A stretch of 64,000 nt of DNA from Stenopsyche tienmushanensis (taxonomy: Eukaryota > Arthropoda > Insecta > Trichoptera > Stenopsychidae): the NCBI GenBank assembly GCA_008973525.1, contig WACJ01000122.1, positions 248,001 through 312,000 on the forward strand. The letters run 5' to 3'. The notes beneath the pieces are model-generated. The model was not told the DNA's origin, did no database searches, and saw only the letters and a list, made by a program, of their open reading frames with translations. The translations under genes were made by a program, and so were the position numbers. Shown here piece after piece: positions 45,321-57,094 of this stretch (position 1 is the stretch's first letter; every line of letters starts with the position of its first letter).

Positions 45321-46638
45321 TTAGGATGACCCGAAAGTATTCGAAAATTTTGTAAAAAATAGTTTTAATTTATTTATTAAAGTAATTCCATATGCAACAT
45401 TATAAAATTGACACTTGGGTCTGTTTTTATGCGATAGATACGTCCCACGGGGAGTCGCATAAAAAATCGCATAAAAAAAGACTTGAACTACATAGAAAAC
45501 TGAGGGATAGGTTCCATTATTTTTAAAAATCGCATAACTTCAAATCAATGCTTCAAATAAAAATTGACTGGCTTCTTGTATAATCTTTACAGTAAAGGGG
45601 GACAGGCTTTTTTTCCACTTAAATATCGTCTTCTGTTACTTAGCTGTCATATATCATCAAATCATTTTGAGAAAAAGTATCAAAGCCTTCTCCATCGAGT
45701 TGAAGTCTTCTTAATATAACACTATTTTTACATTTGGATGTTCTGAATATGGATGACTTGACTTGAACGATTTTTTTTATGCGCATTCGCATTAAAAAAG
45801 CTTTGTCCTTTATAGCAAAATGAGAGATAGGTTCCATTATTTTTGACAATCGTATAAAAACAGACCCAAGTGTTCCATTTATTATTCAAACCATTTTCGC
45901 ATCGCTAGTCCTTCGATCCCTTTTTAGTAAAAACTTTCCGACTTAGAAGCAAAAAACGATTTTAAATGCTCTCAGGCTTTTCTCCATGGTCCTTTTTTGT
46001 ATTGTGTGTGAATTGGAGAGTTTTTTTTTCGAGAAAGCCATTGATGTTTTTCGTCGTATTATCGCAAATGAGCCATGTATTATTACCAGTACTGATACTA
46101 TTCAAAAAGGGACTATTTCTTTGTGTTTCCTCGCTTGTTTTTGTTATATTCGATCAAGGCGTGCGGTACCCATCCTATCCCCATAACACCCATCCTATTC
46201 CTCCTATAACACCTCGACTATTTGTTGTGGAACTGACTCCATTAAAGATTTTAATGCAGCGTTATCAAAATTCGAAGGTCTTCCTGCTCTCGGTTCATCC
46301 CTTAAGCTTTTATCCGATTTCAATTTCTGGAAGCAATATTGGCATCTGTGGACTGTTACTACTTCATTATAAACATCTTTGAGTGTTTTACTGGCTTTTG
46401 TGGTATTCCAACTCAAATCAAATAAAGTGGCATTCAATGCCGAATGTGTACTTCTTTAGTTTCGGGTCTGAAAATTTTATCCTTAACAATAAAAATAAAT
46501 CTGTTACACTCAAATAATGTTTAATAATAGTTCTATAAAAAAAATAACTTACGAAGATGTTTCCGTCACTGTGTCTGAACACAAACTGAGCTCAAATATA
46601 AGATCTCAAAATTTACGAATACTTTCGGGTCTCCCTAG
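45321..46638 (-). mobile_element. Mariner-like element, degenerate, with a nested MITE
   Basis: Terminal inverted repeats TTAGGATGACCCGAAAGT (left, after TA) and CTAGGGAGACCCGAAAGT (right, read inward) bound 1318 bp. On the minus strand the transposase N-terminus is readable at 46204-46437 (helix-turn-helix with RCQYCFQKLKSDKSLRDEPR and AGRPSNFD). WVPHAL follows at 46155-46172, the counterpart of the WVPHEL motif of mariner transposases. About 460 bp (45412-45872) is a later insertion. The catalytic region is too decayed to trace. It is a separate mariner type from 54617-55868. Confidence 0.75.
45412..45872. mobile_element. Complete pogo/Tigger-like MITE nested in the mariner
   Basis: Inverted terminal repeats CACTTGGGTCTGTTTTTATG and, from the right, CACTTGGGTCTGTTTTTATA. 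Subterminal GATAGGTTCCATTATTTTT occurs near both ends, as do GCATAAAAAA units. A minus-strand scrap (LQLDGEGFDTFSQNDL) resembles the acidic tail of the Tigger relics at 39-40 kb, suggesting it derives from an autonomous Tigger-like element by internal deletion. Confidence 0.65.
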
Positions 46639-47446
46639 CATATCTTTTGATTTGAACATTATCATTTAAAATGTTTCGATAATAAATCATATATAATTTT
46701 ATAAAATTACTTAATCGAAACACATTCATAGATATGATCCGGCATTTGAAAAATGTTTACCAGTAATCCCTATTGTTATCTATTGTAAAGACGTCCAATC
46801 TCAAAAGACAAGTGACGTAGCTTTTACAAAAAAAATCAATTTTCGAATCAGTCTTTGATAAGCTGTCGGGGACGACGAACCTCATTGTGATTTAGTGAAT
46901 TGTTCAAGACTCAAAGAAAAATATCTCTATAAGAAAATGGATTTCAAACTATACCGCAGACCTAAATTGGTCACATTCAATATGGTAGGTCAGTCCTTAA
47001 AATTTTAAATCATATTGGAAATTCATTTTATTCAATCATTTTTGTATGTTTTTTTACCCTCAACCATTCCATTTATAAACATTATTAACATAATTAATCA
47101 ATGAAATATGTTTCAAAATGTCTTCAATTATGAAAATAAAATGCTTAATTTCTAAGCAACAACGGCAAAAAATAATATGTTTGTGTCATTAATCTCAACA
47201 TGATCTTACTATTGTTTAGTTGTAATCTGTAATAGAAAAATTAATCTTTAGATTTGGGGGCCTCTTTTAAAGGTCAAACTCTATTTTCTAAAATATTACC
47301 GATCGTCGATATTTAGAAAAATAAATAATTGATGTGAATCATAAAAATAAATTAAATGAAGAAATAACAAATTGAATATGAACTATCAAGTTCCATCAGG
47401 TCGAGATAAATTTGACAATTTTCCAAATTAATTCCAAATATTCTGA
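46639..47446. other. Stretch without recognised gene
   Basis: AT-rich; nothing recognised. Confidence 0.35.
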
Positions 47447-47520
47447 CATTAGACCCACGGTAATCCGACAAACGTTTTGCAAGACAGTGTCGAATTGCCG
47501 AATCTGTTGTTATTGTTGTT
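47447..47520 (-). mobile_element. Tigger/pogo-like MITE end
   Basis: CATTAGACCCACGGTAATCC, GACAAACGTTTTGCAAGACA and GTGTCGAATTGCCGAATC match the right terminus of the complete copy at 52848-53277, inverted. Confidence 0.6.
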
Positions 47521-47554
47521 GAATGCCGAACAAACATTTTTTTAATTTTTGTAT

Positions 47555-47681
47555 ATTAGACTATGCCTATGTTATTCGCGCAATCCTTAACAATAAATGG
47601 ACAAAGTTTTATCGCAATCAGATGAACGGTATGGGAGCGCATTAAATATGAACAAACAAAAATTAATTTGTATACATTAGA
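47555..47681 (-). mobile_element. Helitron-like 5' module
   Basis: Minus strand starts TCTAATGTATACAAATTAAT preceded by A, with GCTCCCATACCGTTCATCTG and GCGAATAACATAGGCATAGT. The A|TC junction fits Helitron insertion between A and T. Confidence 0.6.
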
Positions 47682-49109
47682 TTTGACAGCCTTAAATTAT
47701 TTATGCACTGCAAAAGCAATTTTATATTTATCCAAATATTTTTAAGCTCACACGCGCTCAAATTATGACCCGAACAGATCCTTACGTTCTAAAGATTAAT
47801 CGCTGCTCTAAACGATTGATTGAATTGAATTCCAATTAAACATATTGATCGTCGACGAGTCGCTTTTATAGTATTATCCTAATAAATTTGCCATATTTGT
47901 TAATTGGAACATTTAATATACATTATTAAGCCTCCGTTTTTATAAATTTCTTTTAAGATCATCTCAGCTCATTCCAATGCCTTCAAATGATTGATATTGA
48001 ACGCAATAAACTGCCGAATCGTCATCAAATCGCCGATTCTCCAATCCTAATTTATAAGAGTATCGTTTGATCTTCGAGTCTTTTGATAGATACGATTCGA
48101 TCTTGATGAGATGTTTTGCACAATAGAAATTGTTCAATGAGCACACAAATACATTCAAATTGTTTAAATACTATCAAAACATGTATTTTTGCTCTTTGAG
48201 TCTCTGAAATGATCAGCATCAGATACAACATCAGAGAAGATGGACCAAATGATACTAAAAATAAACGACAATTTCAATGTATTCGTGCAGATTATCTAAT
48301 CTTATAGTTGATTAGATATTTATCATTAACTATATAATAGTTTCGACTTTTTTTAAGACGCGTGCTATTATTAAGGTCTAATATTCAGATATAAGAATAT
48401 GTTAAAATAAATTAATTTTTCATATGGTGTTTTTCCATTGCCTTATACATACATACATATTTGCAATTCATTTAAATTATATGTAGTCCACGATCACATT
48501 GTTAAAATTGAGAATTTATTTGAATATCAACTATTTCTGTATGAGAACTATTGATGAGTTTGGATTGATTATAATTATCAGCCATCAAAACAAAACAGTT
48601 GCTATTGTATCTAGTAAAATCGTTATCGACATTGTTATTATTTAATTTAAGTCGATTATTTATGACTTTTCGATAATTGATTTGATTCATTCGAGTTGGA
48701 TATCTTCACATTGTCTTCGAATCATTCTGATCAAGTTGACGTTTCTCACTCTGAGCCTTATACGTCTTACTTCTTTTTAAATCCATAATTTTATACATCA
48801 AATATTCGTTGAAATTTTATAAATTTAAGAATTTTATCACGTTAATACAGACGGTATGGTCATTAACATAATTACCGGCGGAAAGCCTCAAATCAAATTA
48901 TTAATTTGACGTATGTGGCTATAAGAGAATAAAAAGCATCCATGACCGTCTTGAAGAAAATCATAAAAATAAAAATTGATTTATTACCATCCCTCGTCGT
49001 ATTACATCGGGCAGATAATAGAATCGGCCATTTTTTTAATTAATCTATTGTGCGTTATAGCCATTAGGGTTATGGTAATAAAAATAAAACAAAATAGAAT
49101 TTTAAAAAA
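47682..49109. other. AT-rich stretch, nothing recognised
   Basis: No gene or element ends recognised. Confidence 0.35.
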
Positions 49110-49117
49110 CTACCCAT

Positions 49118-49335
49118 ACACGCCCGCGAATGATTTATTTCGTCTGTGTGCCGTGCATGTACGAGAGCACGTGTTCGTGTTGTGTGGGAGTGTGCGTGTC
49201 CAGTGCTCGCAGAGTCGACAGCCTCCCCCGGGCAATGGGAAGTCGCCAGTTGCGCGTCGGCGAGGCTCGCGTTCGGTAGTGTCGCGTGTGCGCTCCTGCG
49301 CCGGGTGTAAAAACGAGTTTAAAATCTGAAACAAA
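49118..49335. promoter_or_regulatory. GC/CpG-rich island, candidate promoter or non-coding first exon
   Basis: About 200 bp of GC- and CpG-rich sequence (GTGCGTGTCCAGTGCTCGCA, CCCCCGGGCAATGGGAAGTC, GCGTCGGCGAGGCTCGCG) embedded in AT-rich DNA. It has no similarity to the repeats in the window. Composition resembles the leader at 1347-1560. Frames on both strands are open only because of the composition. Direction and use are unknown. Confidence 0.3.
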
Positions 49336-50035
49336 AAACGCGATTAATCACGAGTGATATCAGTGGCGGCTCGAGCTAGAGAAATTCACACTGCTGAAAT
49401 ATTCTCTTCGACGGAGTCCCCTCAAGATATTAATTTGTCACGGTTTGTGCCTTTGTATCACATGCATACGCGCTTCGCACCATGCCGCAGTGGTCTTCAA
49501 CATTTTTTACATTAACAAGTGCTATCTGCATTTGTATCGACCCTCAGCCGACAAAATGGAACCCTTTTCAAACCCGGTCGCAAATCACAAATTTAATATT
49601 AACACCAGATATGCGGTTTTAATGATAAAGCCCGCCTTCTTATCTTCGCATTGCACTTGCGATGGCCGAGCAACGAAAAAAAAACCGCATAAAACACGCA
49701 AATATCCGACCATAAAAATTGTATCAGCGAACATTATCTGTATTTTATCTTTAAAAATGATGTAAAACGGGGTCAAAAATGCCAAATTTATCGCACAATC
49801 AATGAAATTCATTCAAATTTGGCCGCCGATTTCAATTATGCGATTTTATCTCGAAAGGTAGCTGACATCAGTTACTTTCCGTCAGTGTGACAAGTGCCAC
49901 TCGTGTTTGAATGGGACGCTGACTGGTGATTCATCCTAATGTCGTGTTTTAAATATTCCACAAATAAAATTAAATGCGTCCTCTCAAAGCGATTAAATGA
50001 ATTTATATAAATGATTTTGATTTTAAAAAATTTGA

Positions 50036-50500
50036 CCGCCGCGGGCGCAACTGGACTTGGGGCGCAAAACGCAGAATACCGACCCAGTCGAGAGCTGCGC
50101 ATGGTTTTTATTTTACTTGATATACATACTACTTTACATGAATCAACATTAATTGATTTTGTCCGTTTTTATAATACATACCAAGTTGTCTAATCCCCCT
50201 TCGTTCTTTATCGCTCAAAAATCCGCAATAGAATAAAGACAACAATATTTTCGACGGATTGTAAAATTTAAACAACCCACTCGATCAATCTTCTTCGGGC
50301 CACTTCGTCTTGTAATGAGAGTTTGTAATCGTTCTGTAGACATGTTCAAGTATGACATTCGATCACGAGCCACTCTTCGTCACGTCAGCTGTCCGAAAAG
50401 CGGACCGGATAGACACACAGACCTTATGACCACTCCGTCCTCTTTTACGATTGTTTACGGCATTTTCTATTATCTGTACGATCACGGAAGCTCACTCACA
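50036..50500 (+). mobile_element. hAT MITE (605-bp family), variant copy with both ends lost
   Basis: From CCGCGGGCGCAACTGGACTT through GACCCAGTCGAGAGC, the variant insert ATTTTCGACGGATTGTAAAA (about 50248), the internal stem CTGTCCGAAAAGCGGACCG and GTACGATCACGGAAGC. Confidence 0.65.
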
Positions 50501-50864
50501 GGCTAACTTACATTGGTAGCTCATGGCAAATGAGGTCGCGAATAAGTCTACACGACCACTCACAACAACTATATATTTCTCTATCTTACTAATTTATGCT
50601 GTTATCTTAGCTAGTTTTTTTAGTTTTAAGTTACAAAATTTGGCTAATTTCTACCCGAATAACGGAAACAATAAACAGCTCGGATCAGTGGAGCGTCGCC
50701 ATGTTCCTTTGTGCCAGGTGTGAAGTGATGGATCCATCCTCACGATGCTGTCTTAGTTCCATTGTGAGAAAACACGGCACTCATATTGTCACTCATATGG
50801 CACTCAAAGGTCACGAGCCATCTATGTAAATAAGCATCTGAGGGGGAATTCTGAGATCTTAAAG

Positions 50865-51171
50865 ATCATAGAAGGCCCTAGGCGAGCATTTATTTCCGTA
50901 AATGCCGCAAAAAGTCCTAAAAGAGGACGGAATGGCCACAAGTCCAATCGGTCCGCTTTTCGAACCGCTGATGTAAACAAATGAGCGCCTCGCGGTCATT
51001 CTTCTTTACATGAATTAATCAGTGTTGATTCATGTAAAGAAGAATGGCTAAGTAAAATTAAAAAAAAACCATGTGCAACTCTCGATTGGGTCTGTATTCT
51101 GCGTTTGGCACCCCAAGCCCAATTGCGCCCGTTGAGGGCGCCTGCTTTGACATTCCCATGTTACGGCCCTG
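50865..51171 (-). mobile_element. hAT MITE (605-bp family), partial
   Basis: Reverse copy from the TGCCGCAAAAAGTCCTAAAA part through the stem, a local palindrome TTCTTTACATGAAT...ATTCATGTAAAGAA (about 51000-51045), and the end GTTACGGCCCTG at 51171. Confidence 0.7.
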
Positions 51172-51204
51172 TATATCCCCATTTAAAACTTATGTGATAA
51201 AGTA

Positions 51205-51445
51205 CTTTTTAACACATTTGTATAGTCTTGCTAGGGAAAATTCGTTTAAACGTCACAAAAAGTGAAACTCGTAGCGGCAGTTGGTCGGTCAATTAAAATC
51301 ACATGTAAAATGTCCTTATCCGTCGCAAACATCATAGACAGGCTACGCGCATGCGTCGCATCTCTAATATCTGTATTTATATGTAGCATAAAGCAATTAC
51401 GACACCAGTAACAAGGCTATTTTATTATATATTACACAACACACA
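51205..51445 (+). repeat. Dispersed repeat R2, copy 2
   Basis: Shares ACGTCACAAAAAGTGAAACT and CTATTTTATTATATATTA with 12205-12415. Unclassified. Confidence 0.5.
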
Positions 51446-52847
51446 GCGCAATATTTTAGCTGACAAATTTATATATATATTTTTTATTGTTCATCAACTC
51501 TTTCATAAGATTCTACAATAGATACTACATTTTTTCTTTAAATATTATTTAATAAAGAGATCAAGTTAATAAGGATGATGATGCAAGATAAATGAGGCTT
51601 GTCGATAAATGGTCGTACAATTATAGATCATTTTCTACGTTACACTTTCTTTGTTCAACGTGTCAATTAAAAAAGATATAACATCCACCGACTATTGATT
51701 TTATGTTCGCTGAACATTTTGTTTACATGCCAGAAAAAAGTTTGAATCCACTGTCCTAGTATTATTACGTCATTTCAGGCTTAGAGTTTAAATATTCAAT
51801 CGTTAAAAAGTAAGCTCAGGTTACATGGTTTCTCATGGAAGCGTACCAAACCACAAGAAAGTTAGATCATTGAGCATATTTAGCATCCTGTTTTCTTTGT
51901 TGATGATCGTCCATTTGTCCATAGGACTAAATCCAGGAGAACGTTATTCTCACCATCGAAACATTTATTAGTCACCTTCTATATTAACGACAGATGCAAA
52001 TGTTGACTCATGATGTCGGTACTAAATATTTACCTATTTGTTTCCTTGCTGTCGACGTTGGTTCTCAAGAATACCGTATGCTTAGTCATGAGCTTTGATC
52101 CCATTGTCGTTTGCGAAATTTAACACTAGATCACTAGAATGCAAGAGCAGAAGCCAATCAATATCTACAGTGACATCATCAAAAGCACAGGAACGACAAT
52201 GTATTCAAATGCTCGCAATGGCGAGAGAAAGAAGAACGTCCAACAATGTAATCGATACAACAGGTAATACGATGAGCGAAATCACACGTAGGACAAGCAT
52301 TCGGATTGAGCACATTATAGAGATCGCGTTTTAAAAAGAAAGTATTTAAGCAACGGATCTCAGACATCCACAGGAATGGTAGATAATATCAAAAGCATTT
52401 AATCCCCGAGGAACTCCGAAAAGCAATATGCTGAGAATAGCAAGACTTGGCCATAAAGTCATATGGAGGACATTAGGCGAGGCTCAAAGTATGAACGTTA
52501 GATAAATCTTCGCATAGAATGGAGACTGAGAGATGTCGATCTGGCTGAAAGAGAGATTGAATCCCATACGGGGGGGGATGTTATTAGAAAATATGCGGAA
52601 TAAACGGGACGAAAATAACTATGCAAATGATATTCGGGTGGACCTTCAAAGTACGTCGACAAATCTGCTGAATAATGCAACAAAATATCCAATATGTCCA
52701 TATCAATTAACTTGAATTGAATTCATCTTCTCGTTAAATTTTGTATTTGGATACAAAGATAATGGGAGATGATACAACATATGTGCCATAGCCATATGTG
52801 CGTGTCATATGCTTTTACAATCTGGCGACACAAATCCTAAACATCAA
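51446..52847. other. Stretch without recognised gene
   Basis: A plus-strand part at about 52180-52560 reads faintly like a decayed non-LTR retrotransposon tail, but not well enough to call. Otherwise nothing recognised. Confidence 0.3.
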
Positions 52848-53277
52848 CAGCAGACCCAAGGTAATCCGGCCACAATCTAATCCGGCACCCCCTGTAATCC
52901 GACATCTCAATACAAATACATATATACAGTAAAGCTTCGTCAATGTAAAAAATGCAAAAGTCTTTTTGTAAGCTGGCAAGTGAATACATACACAAACAAT
53001 ATTTTTACTATGCCTAAGTTATTCCCGCAAATGTAAACAATAAGTTGACAAAATTTTATCACAATCGGATGAACGGTATAGAAGCGCAATAAAAACGGAC
53101 AAACAAACATTAATTTTTATATATTAGATAACAGTTATGACCATTGTGTTTATGATATTAATCCTATAATAATTACAATAACTGCTTTCCACAAAGTTTC
53201 GGACTACAAGAATTCGGGCACAGTACTTTATAATCCGACACTGCCTTGACGTTTGTCGGATTACCGCGGGTCTACTG
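52848..53277. mobile_element. Complete Tigger/pogo-like MITE with nested Helitron-like module
   Basis: Left end CAGCAGACCCAAGGTAATCC; right end, read inward, CAGTAGACCCGCGGTAATCC followed by GACAAACG. TA follows the right end. Length 430 bp including about 140 bp of nested Helitron-like sequence. CAGTAGACCC termini at a TA site are typical of Tigger-type elements. It defines the termini for the partial copies at 13213, 38244 and 47447. Confidence 0.8.
52990..53128 (-). mobile_element. Helitron-like 5' module nested in a Tigger-like MITE
   Basis: Minus strand: A|TCTAATATATAAAAATTAAT, GCTTCTATACCGTTCATCCG and GGGAATAACTTAGGCATAGT. It interrupts sequence that is continuous in the related copy at 13213-13798, so the module is the younger insertion. 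Confidence 0.7.
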
Positions 53278-53278
53278 T

Positions 53279-54080
53279 AGATAGATTAACCAAGACGTGC
53301 AAATTTCACCATATCAAGTGTTGCCAATTTAAAACGTCCAAATCCAGATAACTACTGATATCCTCGATGTCATCATAAGAGATCGATTCAACTTATTGCT
53401 AGATTTTCTTGAATTTGTAATAAAACCCAACAACGTGCGTAATAAAATTGGGCTGTTATAGCTGATTTGGAATGGAATGGTAACATTTCACTCGGTGGAC
53501 TAAATGCAGTTGTGGGTAGATAGTTTTATATGCGATGATTGTACAGATATCTTCTTTTTTTTGTAGAAAAACGAGAAGATTAACTGTTGAAAATTAACGG
53601 CGTTCTTGGGTAGACCGAGCCATCTCACGACCACTATTCGTTTCGTTGGTTGCACTTTACGATGGTATATCTGTCAACGTTTAGGATGAAATAGACCCAA
53701 TGGTACTTTCACCGAAATAAATTTAACCGGTGTCCGTGCATTATGAGCTTTTTTTGGTGGTTTTTCAAACCATCTTCATTGGAGATTTTTGTATGGAAAT
53801 GATTTTTCATGTGCTTTTTCCCCCTTGTCGTTTGGGTACAATTTTTAATTATTGTTGTTCAAATGTATTTTTTTATAATTTGGATTTGAACTAGAATCTT
53901 TATAATAACAGTAGAGGACCTAAAGCACTGTAATATTAATTTTTAAGCCCGAAAGTGTATTTCATCCACGGGGTCTGAAGGCAATTATACTACCGACAAA
54001 AAGTTTGGAAACGCTTAGCACTTAGTATATTTCATCATTTATTGATATTTAAAAAATATAAGTATATGCACATTATTAAG
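53279..54080. other. Stretch without recognised gene
   Basis: Nothing recognised. Confidence 0.35.
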
Positions 54081-54084
54081 CATA

Positions 54085-54230
54085 TCTATTTATGTACAAG
54101 CTTCATACACGCTGCGATGGTCCTGACAGATAAATGAATTTGTACGGATGATAAGTGGCGGATATACAAATACAGCATCTACGTTTATGATGATTTAAAA
54201 TTAGTTCACTACTCAAAGGATAAAATCAAT
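54085..54230 (-). mobile_element. TTAA-type MITE fragment
   Basis: Reverse piece with CAAGCTTCATACACGCTGCG, GGATGATAAGTGGCGGATAT and AGTTCACTACTCAAAGG. One end only. Confidence 0.65.
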
Positions 54231-54535
54231 CCTACACATAAGACGTTTTCCAATCATCAATTGTCCATTTTTTATGTTTTTATGCCCAAAGCTATTCTAT
54301 GCTACAAGTTAATATGAATTCAATTTGAAACACACACAAAAATAACACGTTAGATGATCTAGTTTCATTCAATTTTGCTAATAAAATGAAGTTATTCTCG
54401 GGATCCGTTGTAGATTTTGGGCGGTCCGGTCTTTTCCTATCCTTAAAAGTCCCAGTCTCCTGATAAAATGCTCTCTTCGATGGAAATCTTAATTTTTTTA
54501 GTATTCCCTGATTGAAAAGTCTTCATGTCGTTGTA

Positions 54536-54571
54536 TAATGTTAGATATACAAACCCGTATATCTAACATTA
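54536..54571. repeat. 15-bp perfect inverted repeat with 6-nt loop
   Basis: TAATGTTAGATATAC at 54536-54550, loop AAACCC, and its exact complement at 54557-54571. A third half-site, GTTAGATAT, follows at about 54581. Lies 45 bp left of a mariner. Confidence 0.9.
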
Positions 54572-54616
54572 CACAAGATGTTAGATATCTGATAGTATGA
54601 ATGGCAATGATATGCA

Positions 54617-55868
54617 TTAGGTAAAGCGGAAAGAAATGTCATTTTTTTGTTATTCAGAGATTTTTTTTAATAAAAGCTGTAAAATATTACTCAATTAAAT
54701 AATTTCCATTGTTATTTATAATCAACCTCCACAGATTAGATAGCTTTTTAATGCCTCTTTCATAAAATTCGGCCGGTTTTCCACTAAAGTAAGAATCTAA
54801 ATGATTTTTCATTTGCTCCACAGAAGTGAATTTTTTATCAAGAAGCGAATGTTCTAATGACTTGATAAGATAGTCTGAAGGTGTAATGTCAGGAGAATAT
54901 GGTGGATATTGCAGCACTTCCAGATTCAGCTCCCTTATTTTGTTTTGCGTAATCCTTGCTGCTTGTGGTCTTGCATTGTCATGCTGTAATATTCTTCTTT
55001 GGTTGTTAACTAGCACTGTTCGCTTTTTGTGCATTCCCGCTTTTAATCTATCTAATTGTGCACAGTATAGCTCTGTTGTGACAGTTTGGCCAGGTTTTAA
55101 TATTACGCCAAAAAAAATCCCACCAAACACAAAGGAGGACCTTTTTCAAGGATAATGACGGTCGAGGGATAAAAACAGATACTTAATTTGAAGAAAGTCA
55201 CCGTTTTTCCTTCTCTGACTGTTGTAGAGGACTCACTTCTCATCCCCAGTAACCTTCTTAAAAATGGATCGGTTTCATACTTAGACAATAGCGATGAACA
55301 AGTGGTTATCTGTTGTTCCAAGACCGTTGGTGACAACTCGTGCGGTACCCAAATTCCCTGTCTATGTTTTTTCCCCAAGTATTTTCAAATGGTCCTTTAC
55401 TGTCGACCAGGGAAAGCCGATGTCTAGCGATAATTCCTTTATTGTTTTTCGAGGATCAGATTCTACCAGAGAATTTAATGCGTCATCATCGATTATTGGA
55501 GGTCGTTCTGATTTTGGTTTATTTTTCAAATCTCTGTCGCCAATTTTGAATTTTTTGAACCATCTATGGCATTTTCGAATATTCAATATGTTGCCATATG
55601 TATCACAGATGCTCTGGGTAGCTTCTTTTGCTTTTAATCCTTTGTTGAATAAAAACAGTAAACAAGATCGCAAATTTTGTCTCATCAATTTCTGGCTTGG
55701 ACATTTTCACTGTGGCTAAAAAAATATAAAAATATTTGAAAAAGTAAGACAAACAACAGAGCTTCAAAATAACACAAACCTTGACGTATTCACTCGACAG
55801 CAACCCGACCAAACTGAGGGCAAAGGACGCAACCAAAAAAAAATGACATTTCTTTCCGCTTTATCTAA
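54617..55868 (-). mobile_element. Mariner element (DD34D type), 1252 bp, inactive
   Basis: Inverted terminal repeats TTAGGTAAAGCGGAAAGAAA (left) and TTAGATAAAGCGGAAAGAAA (right, read inward) continue into TGTCATTTTTTT. TA follows the right end; the left site has decayed to CA. The minus-strand transposase is readable in three frames (see next entry). Length matches typical mariners. Confidence 0.9.
54687..55688 (-). pseudogene. Mariner transposase, broken by frameshifts and a stop
   Basis: N-terminal part (55362-55688): helix-turn-helix regions with RKCHRWFKKFKIGDRDLKNK and a second helix pair at LVESDPRKTIKELSLDIGF. Middle part (from about 55357 downward): the canonical linker WVPHELSP and SLLSKYETDPFLRRLL. 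The first catalytic Asp lies in TGDEK, followed by a stop where the family has Trp, and a frame change. C-terminal part (54687-55130): second Asp in HDNARPQ and third Asp in YSPDITPSDY, with exactly 34 residues between these two. All three catalytic aspartates are thus still readable but in different frames; the family protein is about 345 residues. Related in type to, but not close to, the mariner at 45321-46638. Confidence 0.9.
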
Positions 55869-55869
55869 T

Positions 55870-56820
55870 ATGTTGTTGCTATAGTTTTGTAATATACATT
55901 TTTTCGATATTAATTTCTCGAAAATAATGGCAAAAAATGAAAGCTTTCCTCGCTGTAAAATTGACTGACGTCTACACTAACGACACTTTAGTTGGCCGTA
56001 AACATCGAATGTAAATTGATTATTTCTGTTGAGCTTTTGCTGCAAGTCCAATAGGAAATTTCCACCGATCATCAACACGCGGATGTGAGTCATGGGCATG
56101 AAAGATGAATGAAAAGAAGTCGAACGTTGCTAGCATGAGGTCATTCCGCGAAATTTGCGATGCAAGACGAAAGTGTCCGTGTCATAAATAACAAAAAAGG
56201 ATGAAACCTTCGGCGGATTCGAATATTTTACAAAAATTTATACCGCATTGTATCGCAATCCGGCAGACATCCGCGGAGGTAAATCATCCGCAAGATGGGG
56301 CAAAAAATATTTTTCGCAAATAAAAAAAAGAACAGCAGAGTGTAATTTACGCGGAGACAATGCGAACAGCCGTGTTAAACTGCTCTGAATAATTAATTGC
56401 GAGAGTTCGAATCCGGAACGATGCCCGAGTTCATCTAACTTTGGCGATTATGGGGCTGATTTTTTAAATTTGCTTTTTACACATTTCACGCTTTTAAATT
56501 GCACGAATAAAAGCGTATCATGCGAGGAATGCCATTAAGTAATGTCGTTTTTAATAAAATACTTTCACATGGAAAACGTATCGGCATACGTGTTGCAAAT
56601 CGGGGATACATTACTGTTTAGGGTAAAATATCGGATTGTGAGCGTTCGAAATGCGAACTATCAAGGATTTAGTATCATACAGCTAAAAATGTCATGAAGA
56701 ATGAAAAGATAACTCTGTTCATTGTCTTATCGACCCTTAAATTAGTATGACCGTACATGTACGGTCGCATCCTACTGATCCTTTATTTTTAAAAAGTATG
56801 AGAAAAATATCTTTCTATCA
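55870..56820. other. Stretch without recognised gene
   Basis: Nothing recognised on either strand. Confidence 0.35.
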
Positions 56821-56821
56821 T

Positions 56822-57085
56822 TAACCCCTTATATAGGTAAGACGTAGTATTTAGAAGAGCGGAGATTGTATAGATAATTAACCCAAATTTATCAACTAAT
56901 AATGATATGTGAATGATATAATTAATCTGTACAACCTTATATTTTGAATCGTTTATTAACCTTATGTCGTACAAATCCACTTATATATCAAGACCGTCGC
57001 AGCATGTATGAAGCTTGTACATAAATGAATAAACACTGTCGATAGCACACAATATTCGGTCATTTCTTATAGTAAACATAAACAA
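56822..57085 (+). mobile_element. TTAA-type MITE, rearranged copy
   Basis: Starts TTAACCCCTTATATAGGTAA (left-end type of 5731), then ATTGTATAGATAATTAACCC and ATAATGATATGTGAATGATA, then changes direction to AAGACCGTCGCAGCATGTAT and GATAGCACACAATATTCGG. An inversion or recombination of two copies is likely. Confidence 0.55.
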
Positions 57086-57094
57086 ACAAAGACA

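Noticed and set aside
44960..45355. 131-codon plus-strand open frame
   Set aside because: It runs into the mariner terminal repeat and has no recognisable features.
45966..46382. 138-codon plus-strand open frame
   Set aside because: It is antisense to the mariner transposase relic.
49361..49380. CAGTGGCGGCTCGAGC, like a hAT terminus
   Set aside because: No partner end or target duplication found nearby.
52180..52560. Possible non-LTR retrotransposon tail on the plus strand
   Set aside because: Only scattered residues fit the family pattern and several stops interrupt it; too weak to call.
56405..56425. AGTTCGAATCC, tRNA T-arm-like
   Set aside because: The expected T-stem arms are not complementary.
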